From Bacteroidales bacterium (lineage in GTDB: Bacteria > Bacteroidota > Bacteroidia > Bacteroidales > UBA1715), in contig JAGCOW010000048.1 in NCBI GenBank assembly GCA_017642535.1, positions 27,334 to 91,333 on the forward strand: a stretch of DNA of 64,000 nt, written 5' to 3'. A program made the translations under genes and the position numbers. The notes beneath the pieces are model-generated. The model was not told where the DNA came from, did not search any database, and was given only the letters and a program-made list of their open reading frames with translations. Positions 53,198 through 62,400 of this stretch are shown here, piece by piece; the first letter of the stretch is position 1, and the number at the start of each line of letters is the position of its first letter.

Positions 53198-53225
53198 TCT
53201 ATCTTGCTCGCATAATTGATGAACT

Positions 53226-53936
53226 ATGTTACAATACAAAAAAATACTATTAAAATTCAGCGGTGAATCGCTTCAGGCAGCCGACGGTTTCAGCATCGAC
53301 CCCGATAAATTATTGAAATATGCTCACCAAGTAAAAGAAGTTGTTGAGTTGGGAGTGAACGTATCTGTCGTGATTGGCGGAGGAAATATCTATCGTGGAT
53401 TGAATAGTAAAACAACTGGATTCGACAGAATCAAAGGCGACTATATGGGAATGATGGCAACGGTGATTAACGCCGTAGCACTTCAATCAGCCCTCGAAAC
53501 GCTCCAAATCAAGTCTCGCGTTCTTACAAGTTTTTCTATGGAACCAATTGGTCAACCATATTCTCAACGTCTTGTGAAAAAAGCTTTTGAGAACAACGAA
53601 GTGGTTATTTTCGGAGGAGGAACAGGAAATCCGTTCTTCACAACCGATACTGCAGCCGCTCTCCGTGCCGTTGAAATAGGAGCCGATGTGTTATTGAAAG
53701 GAACTCGTGTTGACGGCGTATATGACTCCGACCCAGAAAAAAATCCGAATGCAAAAAAATTCGATGAAATCACATTCACTGAGGCATATTCCAAAGGATT
53801 GAAAATTATGGACTTGACTGCATTCACCATGTGCAAGGAGAACAATCTACCAATCATCGTTTTTAACGTAGGTGATGTAACATCTTTGAAAAAAATCGTG
53901 TCTGGTGATAAAATAGGAACCATCATTAAAAATTAA
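53226..53936 (+). CDS. pyrH: UMP kinase
   Basis: The 236-residue protein has the amino-acid-kinase fold: KILLKFSGESL at the start, VVIGGGNIYRG for phosphate binding, GDYMGMMATVINA for UMP, and FGGGTGNPFFTTDTAAALRA, the bacterial UMP kinase signature. It phosphorylates UMP to UDP. It lies after tsf, as in many bacteria, but past a terminator, so it is probably transcribed separately with the next gene. Confidence 0.97.
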   Translation: MLQYKKILLKFSGESLQAADGFSIDPDKLLKYAHQVKEVVELGVNVSVVIGGGNIYRGLNSKTTGFDRIKGDYMGMMATVINAVALQSALETLQIKSRVLTSFSMEPIGQPYSQRLVKKAFENNEVVIFGGGTGNPFFTTDTAAALRAVEIGADVLLKGTRVDGVYDSDPEKNPNAKKFDEITFTEAYSKGLKIMDLTAFTMCKENNLPIIVFNVGDVTSLKKIVSGDKIGTIIKN

Positions 53937-53944
53937 GAATTGCT

Positions 53945-55222
53945 ATGAGAAAAAATAGTTTCATTATTCTTGGTCTGATTCTCTTGGCTATTACGGCCTG
54001 CAAAAGAAATAAAAACACGGATGTTCCCGAAGGATACATTGAATATCAAGGAGAAATTCTGAAAGAAAATGATCCTATTCGCTACGATTCCAACGGTGAC
54101 GGCGTAATTGACGAAAAGGACAAGACAATTGGCGTGTTGGGTACCAACCTTAACATTACTCAAAATCCAGACGGATCGCCCTTCTATTCTGGTAGTGGAG
54201 ATTCTGGAGAAGGTGGAGATGACGGTTCAGAAAATCCAAACCCAAATCCAGCAAAAGAGTCAAAAGTCCCAGTCGGAACAAAACTTTGTTATATGGATTT
54301 GGAAAAATATTGTTCACAAGATGGTGGTTTGTACGCATACGAGACAACAGTCAATGCTGCTCAATCATCTTCGCAAAACGAAATTACCAACGCAGATGCA
54401 AATACTAATGGAATTCCAGACTATATAGAAAATATTCGTAGCACATCAAACATTTCCTCTATTGCGACTCAATATGCAGGTCAATATGCAGTAGAAACGG
54501 AAAAGAAAATTGAAAAAGGCACGAATGGGAAACAAATCGGTGCTGCATTTGTAAAAACTTGTCTTACCGAAGCAATTGAAAAAGCTCTTACCGAAGCATT
54601 ATATGAATCTAACGAGAGCATTGACATTTCCAATCTTCAAACCATCATCAACACACGCATTATTATTGCTATTGGTGATGCCGTTACCGAAGCAGGGTTA
54701 CTCGATTATATCGATAATGCAACATTAGCGAGCATTGCAACCGAAATGGCAGGAAAAATTTCAGCCAATGTTGCCAATGCTATCGCATCAACGATTTCCA
54801 AAGAAATTCTTTCGCAATATGAAAAACAAATTGCAAATGGTTCTATCAAAAATGTTCAAGGAATCTGTCCGAATGGATACCACATTCCATCGGATATAGA
54901 ATGGATGATTTTTGAACAAGCACTTGGAATGTCTGCCTCCGACCTTACAAAAAGTGGTGAGACAGAAATTACACGTGGAGCAGACGTAAACATTGTTAAA
55001 AAACTTGTAAATGATTACGGATTCAATTTCGGAGGATATGCAAGCATAAACGGAACATTCGCACAACGTGGCGAAGCTGGCGTGTACTGGTCGTCAACAA
55101 CGGGGAAAGACGAAAATGGCGATTTTGTTTGGGTACGACAAATTGACACAAGCTACACAGGCGTTGTCCGCTTTAAGATGTATGAAAAATCTGGATTAAG
55201 CATCCGTTGTTTCAAAGACTAA
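53945..55222 (+). CDS. Lipoprotein with C-terminal FISUMP domain
   Basis: The 425-residue protein has a lipoprotein signal ending in LLAITAC. A calcium-loop-like segment (RYDSNGDGVIDEKDKT) and an acidic Ser/Gly linker (about residues 75-105) follow, then a helical middle. The C-terminal domain (GICPNGYHIPSDIEWM, GVYWSSTTG, LSIRCFKD) is the Fibrobacter succinogenes major paralogous (FISUMP) domain, a C-type-lectin-like surface fold. It is probably displayed on the cell surface. Confidence 0.82.
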   Translation: MRKNSFIILGLILLAITACKRNKNTDVPEGYIEYQGEILKENDPIRYDSNGDGVIDEKDKTIGVLGTNLNITQNPDGSPFYSGSGDSGEGGDDGSENPNPNPAKESKVPVGTKLCYMDLEKYCSQDGGLYAYETTVNAAQSSSQNEITNADANTNGIPDYIENIRSTSNISSIATQYAGQYAVETEKKIEKGTNGKQIGAAFVKTCLTEAIEKALTEALYESNESIDISNLQTIINTRIIIAIGDAVTEAGLLDYIDNATLASIATEMAGKISANVANAIASTISKEILSQYEKQIANGSIKNVQGICPNGYHIPSDIEWMIFEQALGMSASDLTKSGETEITRGADVNIVKKLVNDYGFNFGGYASINGTFAQRGEAGVYWSSTTGKDENGDFVWVRQIDTSYTGVVRFKMYEKSGLSIRCFKD

Positions 55223-55225
55223 CAG

Positions 55226-55254
55226 AGAACTGCATTCGTGCAGTTCTTTGTTTT
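55226..55254 (+). terminator. Terminator with TTCG tetraloop
   Basis: AGAACTGCA/TGCAGTTCT (55226-55234 with 55239-55247) encloses a TTCG tetraloop, followed by a T-rich tail. Confidence 0.85.
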
Positions 55255-55291
55255 AACCGAGAGTGCCACAGCTCTCTTTATTAACCGCAAC

Positions 55292-55975
55292 ATGAAAAAT
55301 ACCATTAAGCATTGGGCAGAAGAAGACCGCCCACGAGAAAAAATGCTCCAAAAGGGCTGTTCTGCACTTACCGAAACGGAATTGCTCGCTATCATCATCG
55401 GTAGCGGGACAAAAAACGAATCTGCCGTTGATTTGGCAAAGAAAGTATTGGCTTCGGCCAACAACAATCTCAACGAATTGGGGAAATTCACCATCAATGA
55501 TTTTAAAAAAATCAAGGGCATCGGACAAGTAAAAGCAATTACCCTACAAGCTATGTTTGAACTTGGGAAACGGAGAAACGTAGCTGAAGTACGTATAAAC
55601 AACAGCATCAGTTCAAGCAAGGAAATCTTTGTATATATGCAACCAAAGATTGGCGATTTGCAACACGAAGAATTCTGGGTAATATACCTCAACCACAAAC
55701 ACGCTATTCTCGGAGCGAGAATGATTAGTTCTGGAAGTGTTACAAACACCTTGGTTGACACAAAAATCATTGCCTCGCACGCAATTTCATTTATGGCGAC
55801 AGGCATTATCTTGTGCCACAATCATCCCTCGGGAAACTGCCGACCAAGCCAAGAAGACAAAAAAATCACACTAAAAGTGATTGAAGCCATGAAATTACTT
55901 GATTGTGAACTAATTGACCACGTGATAGTCTCAGGCAACAATTATTATAGTTTTATTGATGACGGTCTGTTGTGA
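55292..55975 (+). CDS. radC: RadC family JAB domain protein
   Basis: The start is placed at MKNTIKHWAEEDRPREKM (55292); an upstream ATG would start within the preceding terminator. The 227-residue protein has a helix-hairpin-helix (IKGIGQVKAITLQAM) and a JAMM metal site HNHPSGNCRPSQED. RadC proteins are widespread and once linked to repair; their exact activity is uncertain. It converges with, and overlaps by about 30 bp, the next gene on the other strand. Confidence 0.92.
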   Translation: MKNTIKHWAEEDRPREKMLQKGCSALTETELLAIIIGSGTKNESAVDLAKKVLASANNNLNELGKFTINDFKKIKGIGQVKAITLQAMFELGKRRNVAEVRINNSISSSKEIFVYMQPKIGDLQHEEFWVIYLNHKHAILGARMISSGSVTNTLVDTKIIASHAISFMATGIILCHNHPSGNCRPSQEDKKITLKVIEAMKLLDCELIDHVIVSGNNYYSFIDDGLL

Positions 55976-57063
55976 AACCGAAGAAACAACGCTTCGCCTT
56001 TCGTTGTAGCACAAAAAATGGTGCCGTCGTCGAGAATTATAGGAGATGAAAATATCTTCCCTCCTACATAGATTTTTTCAATGACTTGCCCAATACTATT
56101 AATGACATACAAATACTTGTCGTACGACCCCACTACAGCATAATCATCGAATATTGCAGCCGAAGAAACAACTCGCTTTTCGGTAGGAATTGCTGCAATT
56201 TGCTCTCCTTTTTCCGAAAGGACATAGATATGCTTATCGAACGAGCCACATACTATGTTTCCATTTGCAAACTGTTGCGGCGAAGCGTGAATATGCCCAT
56301 CTGTGCTGAATTTCCACATAAGTTTTCCCGAAGATGTTACTGAATACAAATTTTTATCGTACGAACCAAAAACAACGACAGAATCATTCTGTACCATCGC
56401 TTTAGAATGCATAATCCAACCGTCGGTCTTGAACTTTGACACTTCATTCCCGTTTTTGTCGAAAAAATGCATCGTCTTATCGTTTCCGCCAATGCACAAC
56501 AAACCATCGTTCATGACTGTCGGGCTACCATGGGTAAGATGTTTTATTCGTACAAATAAAACACTATCAATCTGCATATTATAATACTTCAATCCTTTCC
56601 CAAGACCGAATGCAATCCAATCGGGATTAAGTTGCACGGGATTGGTATAGATTCGTCCGCCCTGACGTTTTTTCATATATAACTCACCATCGGGTTTAAA
56701 AAAATACATATTCCCGTCATACGAGCCAATAGAAACCAAGGAATCGAAAACGACTTCGGGGGTTGCATGAATCCATGCTTTTGCCCGATATACATTAAGA
56801 ATTGTTTCATCTGTATGAACAGATAACTTTTGGCGATGTTCGGTCTGAATAGTGTCGTTCGTCGTCAGAAAATAAATGGATTTCTTGTGTGTCCCCACCA
56901 CCAAAGTATTTTCCGAAATTCTGACTGGTGTAGAATATACAGCACCTTTCAATTGAATTGACGAAAGCTTGTAATGATCGGTAACGCAGACTGAAACAGC
57001 ACCTTCGTGAGTAGCACACGAAGCAAAAAGCCACAAACAAATAATGAATATCGTTTTCTTCAT
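55945..57063 (-). CDS. PQQ-type beta-propeller lipoprotein
   Basis: The 372-residue protein has a lipoprotein signal (IICLWLFASC). Repeated blades of about 40 residues follow, with the pattern VVFGSYDKNLYSV, GSFDKHIYVL and VGSYDKYLYVIN, each blade ending in a strand with an aromatic residue. This is a BamB/PQQ-like propeller, an envelope binding scaffold. It starts 5 bp after the DUF1573 gene, so the two share an operon. Confidence 0.82.
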   Translation of the reverse strand: MKKTIFIICLWLFASCATHEGAVSVCVTDHYKLSSIQLKGAVYSTPVRISENTLVVGTHKKSIYFLTTNDTIQTEHRQKLSVHTDETILNVYRAKAWIHATPEVVFDSLVSIGSYDGNMYFFKPDGELYMKKRQGGRIYTNPVQLNPDWIAFGLGKGLKYYNMQIDSVLFVRIKHLTHGSPTVMNDGLLCIGGNDKTMHFFDKNGNEVSKFKTDGWIMHSKAMVQNDSVVVFGSYDKNLYSVTSSGKLMWKFSTDGHIHASPQQFANGNIVCGSFDKHIYVLSEKGEQIAAIPTEKRVVSSAAIFDDYAVVGSYDKYLYVINSIGQVIEKIYVGGKIFSSPIILDDGTIFCATTKGEALFLRFHNRPSSIKL

Positions 57064-57068
57064 TGCAG

Positions 57069-58160
57069 TTAATCAACTACAACCCCATGGATAACAACTC
57101 TGGATTCCGTATTCTTCGGATCGTTAGAAATAATTGTCACCGTTTGACGAACATTTCCGTGCTTATTTCTTGTGTTTAATGTTACAGTAACATCACCCTC
57201 CTCGCCTTTCGCATACGATAATTTCTCCATTGAACCAGCGGTGCATCCACACGAAGTTTTTATATGACGAATCTCCAACGTAGATTCTCCCTCATTCTTG
57301 AAATGGAACTTACATTCTACCGGATCGCCTTTTTTAACCGTATCAAAACAAAATTCTGATGTTTCAAATTTAATTTTGGGGGCATTTTTTAATTGTTCTT
57401 CCGTCAAATGTGAGAAATCCTCTGTTATCGTTCCAGAAATGGAGATTCGCATCTTATAATCAACCTTCTTTCCTTGAAAGCCAAGATACAATTTGTCATA
57501 AATATTACCCCAGCTCTTGCGAAGTGCAGAGTTGTAAGAAACCACCATCAACGATGAAGAATTAGGCTGGATAACTTCGGGAAACATCTGCACAGTCAAA
57601 AAGTTCGGCACACTGGGAAACAACATTGTAACAGCCGTATCTTGAGGATTATAAACAACTATGGTGTCAACCACAGTCGCAGGATAAAAAATCGTTCCTA
57701 AATTGATATTCAACGAAGTCATTCTAACCACATCGTAAACACTGGGATACAATTGTTCGATAGTAGGGTCAAGATTTTTCGCAGTCCCTTTCAATGTCAA
57801 TACAATCTGCCCCAACATTGCATCTGTGGTATATACGTATATATACTCCTTAAAAATGGATTTAAGATTTTTGGGGTCAAGCGTAACAATAATTGAAGAA
57901 CGAGTCCCCGGTTCTATAGATTCTCTTGACAATTCACACTGGATATTGGGATTTGATGTTTTAATTTTGGTAATTTTGATAGGTTCACTACCTGTAGCAG
58001 CACGATTCGTACAAGAGAAGACGGCTTGAGAATTTTTCATTGTCGTAGGAATTATGCCATAATTGTACTCTACTTTATCAAATGACAAAAATTGTGCATG
58101 CAGTTGCAACGAAAAGAGCAATACGCAACTAAAACCTATAATTTTTTGTAATGTTGTCAT
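57069..58160 (-). CDS. Exported DUF1573 protein
   Basis: The start is placed at MTTLQKIIGFS (58160), giving a clean signal peptide cleaved after LHAQ. The 363-residue protein has Ig-like DUF1573 segments: an N-terminal one (FDKVEYNYGIIP) and a C-terminal one (FETSEFCFDTVKKGDPVECK, then SCGCTAGSM), with the CGCT cysteines typical of the family. A surface or periplasmic role is likely; the precise function is unknown. Confidence 0.8.
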   Translation of the reverse strand: MTTLQKIIGFSCVLLFSLQLHAQFLSFDKVEYNYGIIPTTMKNSQAVFSCTNRAATGSEPIKITKIKTSNPNIQCELSRESIEPGTRSSIIVTLDPKNLKSIFKEYIYVYTTDAMLGQIVLTLKGTAKNLDPTIEQLYPSVYDVVRMTSLNINLGTIFYPATVVDTIVVYNPQDTAVTMLFPSVPNFLTVQMFPEVIQPNSSSLMVVSYNSALRKSWGNIYDKLYLGFQGKKVDYKMRISISGTITEDFSHLTEEQLKNAPKIKFETSEFCFDTVKKGDPVECKFHFKNEGESTLEIRHIKTSCGCTAGSMEKLSYAKGEEGDVTVTLNTRNKHGNVRQTVTIISNDPKNTESRVVIHGVVVD

Positions 58161-58218
58161 AATCATCTTTTTTAATTCTTGCAAAAATATAAGATTATTT
58201 GTTTAGATGTACCAAAAA

Positions 58219-59367
58219 TTATTCCAAATACCACTTTTTTATACAATTCAGAATTTTTGTCTGCTTTCCTACGAATGCCAACACATCCAATAACCACGTA
58301 TGATTCGTGATTTTTTGTTGTATGCTATAACGTGTTTTCATCTCTGACTGCACTCGTTTACGCAACATTTCGGCATATTCTTTTGTGACATTCTTACTAC
58401 AATCCCCTGTCATTATCGCTTTTTCGGCTATTTGAGCGGCAAAATGTCCACTCAACATTGCCGACCCGATTCCGCCACCAGAAATCGGGTCGATTAAGTT
58501 TGCCGAATCCCCACAAATACAATAATTATCGCCATAGCAATTAAAGTCAGTAGTATTGTAGGGAATCAAGCCGCCTTGCAATAAACTGATTTGCTGGGCA
58601 TCGGAAAATCGTTGACGCAATGTCTCGTCCTGTTGTATCCAATTGTACATCGCATCTTGTATTTTCTCCTGAGATGGCTGTCCTAAATGCCATCCAAAAC
58701 CAACATTTGCGATGCCATCCGCCAAGGGGAAAATCCATAAATAGCCCGGGAAATACTGTTTTTTGTAGTGCAATTCAATCGTTCCCTCCTGCAAATCTTT
58801 CACTCCCCGATAATAAGCACGAATGGCTACACCCATTTTATTTCGGTCAAATGATGCTCCAGATGCAGAACGAGCCAATGACGAAGCAGCTCCCGAACAT
58901 ATCAGCACAATTTTAGCGTGATATAACGCATTATTTTGTGCCGTAAGAACAAAGCCATCCGAATCTCGTTGCAACGAAGTGACAGCTGTATTTTGAGGAA
59001 TAGACATATTCTGACAATCTCGTTTCACCAACGAAAACAAAAAATTGTCAAACTCATATCGCTTACATGCATATCCAAAATTCTTAAAGTCAACAACATA
59101 CGACTTATTCTTATAAACAATTCTTGTATTTCTAATTTTTTGATATGTCTGCGTTGACAAAAATTCTTCAAGATACTGTGGATTTATCGCACGTAACGTG
59201 TTGATACTGCGGTCGCAAATTCCGTCGCCACAAATCTTTTGCCGAGGAAACTCGTTTTTTTCGAACAACGCCACCTTGAGACGAGAGTCTTGTAACGTCA
59301 ATGCAGCAGAACATCCCGCAGGACCGGCTCCTATTATAGCAATATCATACTGTTGTTTCGTTTCCAT
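58219..59367 (-). CDS. Geranylgeranyl-reductase-family FAD oxidoreductase
   Basis: The start is placed at METKQQYDIAIIGAGPAG (59367), right at the FAD-binding glycine motif GAGPAG. Later motifs GDSANLIDPISGGGIGSAM (FAD second site) and GDGICDRS fit the geranylgeranyl reductase family of flavoproteins. Such enzymes reduce isoprenoid double bonds or act on related lipids. The exact substrate cannot be told. The length, 382 residues, is normal. Confidence 0.85.
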   Translation of the reverse strand: METKQQYDIAIIGAGPAGCSAALTLQDSRLKVALFEKNEFPRQKICGDGICDRSINTLRAINPQYLEEFLSTQTYQKIRNTRIVYKNKSYVVDFKNFGYACKRYEFDNFLFSLVKRDCQNMSIPQNTAVTSLQRDSDGFVLTAQNNALYHAKIVLICSGAASSLARSASGASFDRNKMGVAIRAYYRGVKDLQEGTIELHYKKQYFPGYLWIFPLADGIANVGFGWHLGQPSQEKIQDAMYNWIQQDETLRQRFSDAQQISLLQGGLIPYNTTDFNCYGDNYCICGDSANLIDPISGGGIGSAMLSGHFAAQIAEKAIMTGDCSKNVTKEYAEMLRKRVQSEMKTRYSIQQKITNHTWLLDVLAFVGKQTKILNCIKKWYLE

Positions 59368-59416
59368 CAAGACAAATGTAATAATAAAATTTTGAGGAAC
59401 GAGTTCTAACGAAAGC

Positions 59417-59450
59417 AAAAAAGAAAGGGAGTCGTCTTTCGGCAACTCCC
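59417..59450 (-). terminator. Terminator after the giant Ig-like protein
   Basis: GGGAGT/ACTCCC (59427-59432 with 59445-59450) forms a short stem. On the minus strand a T-rich run follows. Confidence 0.65.
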
Positions 59451-59473
59451 TCTCCTTTTATTGTAATCAAATG

Positions 59474-62400
59474 TTACTTGACAACTTTGATTGTCTTCGT
59501 TTGTTGACCATCGGAAATCTTCACGGTGTAAACACCTTGTTTGAAGTTATCCGTTGGTATTTGAAGCAATGTCTTGTTAATGTCACCAGTTTGAGTGCGT
59601 GCCATTACTTGACCATTTGCATTCAAAATCTCAACCTTGAAGTTCGTTTCAATAGAAGCCGCAATTGCAACATTGATGTAAGAATTAAATGTTGTCGGAT
59701 ATACTATCACGTCAGCAAACGGAACATCATCAACATCCAAATCATTTTCTGCCTCAGCAATGTTAGACAATGCCAATGAGAATGGTCCAGATTCAGCTTT
59801 TGTGTAGTAACCTTCAACTGGTTGTCCATCAAGTTTGTTCACCGCATTTTCGTTAACTTCGCTCTTTAAGCGGAATACAACACGATATTTGATGTCTTTG
59901 TCGTTAACGAATTTAGAATCTGTTTCATTCCAAATTTCAAACAAGTTACTTGCTGGAACTTGGTCAACAGTATCCATCCGAGTAGCATCGTAACCTCTCA
60001 ATACCAAGTATTGTGTTACATTGCTCATAGGTTCATAAGCACACCATTGTAATGTCTTCGTTCCATCATCATTTCTTGTAGTAGTTGAAATCATTGAACG
60101 GTGAACTTCGCTTACTGCCTCGTTTCCACAACCATCGGTTGTTACCAAACGATATTTGTAAGCACGTTGTTTGTAGTTCACGTCTTCGTCAACAACCAAA
60201 CCAGCTTCTGCAAACATCACATCGTCGCCAACTTGTTCCCAGTTGTCGGTTACATTCGTTTCACGTTCTATTCTATATTTAACCGTATTCACGCCATCTG
60301 TCTTTTCCCAGGCAAGAATAATATGGTCAGTCGTTTCACTGAATGTAGCTACACCGATTTGTTCTGGATATGGATATGTAAATGCTACAACTACTGTATC
60401 GTAATTAATACACTTGTTAGCATCGATTATGCGAGCCCATACAGTTTCCGTATTAGCCGTCAAATCAATTGTTTGTTCTGTAGAACCGTTGCTCCACAAG
60501 TATTCGTAGCCTGCACCAGCGTCAAGAGTCACTGTTGTGCCATCGCAAGGAGTTTGGTCTTTGCCAAGGTCGATAGCTGGCAATTCGTTAACCTTCGTCA
60601 AGTTGAATGTATCAACGCTGACGCATTGCATATCATCAACAGCAGTTACTGTATAAGAAGCGACTTCTGAAGGAATTGTGATTGCTTTTTCTACATCACC
60701 AGTATTCCAAGCATACGATACATAGTCACCAATAGCTTCAAGGTCGAATGTTGTTCCGACACACATTACAGAGTCTTCCATCAATGCTACAGGAACAGAA
60801 ACTTTCACTGTCACAGTATCAACCAACGTGAACATTCCTTTCTTCATCGTCAACTTGTACAACATCGTTGCTTCTGGACGAGCTGTCGTCGTGTTCTTTA
60901 CATCACCCGTTGTCCAGTAGTAAGAATCCAAGCCTTCAGTTGCAGTCAATGTAACAGCGTCACCCTTACAGATAGCAGGAGTTCTTTCGTTGATACCCAC
61001 AACAGTCAATAAGTTTTCTTTAACAACTTCGATTGAATGTTGACCATCGGCAGATTGAACTGTCAATTTCACGGTGTATGTTCCTGGATTGTCGAACGAT
61101 ACCATCTGCATCAACGAAGTTTGGTCGATACCGTTGGCACCTTCGATTTCCCAAGCCCATGTACAATCGTAACCCGACATACTTGCCATTATAATGAATT
61201 GTTCGCCTGGTACGCCGATGAACTTCATTGCCATGATGTTCACAACTGGAGCACCTTCCCATACGACAGGTGTCAATTCATCATCGGAACCTGAGCTGAC
61301 AGTTTCTTCATTGATTGTTACTTTTCTTGAGTAGTAAACACTCGTTGAATCTTTCAATCCTTCTTCGTCAGCAGCATAGAATGTGATTGCTTCGGCACCG
61401 TTCCAAAACGCGTTCAGAACTTCTACAGAAGCAACACCTCCGTCAATTGAGATAGACAAGTTGTCAGAACCTGAAGTTGTCCACTTGATTGATGAAGCAG
61501 CCGTGTAGTCATCTTTCACGTAATTTGCCAATTCAATTGTTCCGAATGCTGCGTCGTCTGTTTCCGTCTGTACAGGAATTTCAGAAATCTTCGGAGCCTT
61601 GTTTGGTAACGAATTCACATACATAAGGATCTTAGCTGTTGTTTCAAGTCCTTCAGCATCTTTAACCGTCACATACAATGTATCATATTCAAGTTCTGGA
61701 TCTTTTGATATCATACTCAATTGAGTTTTCATACATACCTTTACTGATACCACATTCGCAGAGAATGAATACTTCAATTTATTATTTGGTGTACGATCAT
61801 CTGAGAATATGTCGCTCAATTTCAAATATGTACAAGCATTGTATTTAATCTGTACATCTTCGATTAAGACAACTGGAGCTTGGTTAGCTATTTCGGTAAC
61901 TTCAACAGGGACATCGGCAGAAGTTGTCAAACCATCTCCGTCGGTTACAGAAAGCGTGAAGTTCGTTGTTCCCACATAGCTGTCAGATTTAGCAGTTACC
62001 GTTGCAACTGTTCCGTCAATAGAAACATTCAAATCCTCAGAAGCAGCTTCGAAAGTCAGATTAGCAAGTTCAGTTTCGTCGTCAGAAACAAAGTCTGCAA
62101 AGTCAACCGTGATATTCTTGCCTTGTTCGAACGCGAGTTTCGGAGCAGTACCGATTACAGGAGCAGACGATGTCGTTACCGTAATCTTGATTGTCTTCGA
62201 AATGTTTCCGATAGAAACTGTCAAGTTCGTTTCACCAGCAGAAACTGCCTTTACAACACCATTAGAATATGTTGCAATATCACCATCCTCAATTGCCCAT
62301 TCCAACAATTTTGCAGCCAACGTAACCGGAGTTACCTTGTAAGAAACCACAACAGAATCGCGGAGTTTCAACTCAATTTCGTCAGGAACGGCAATATCAG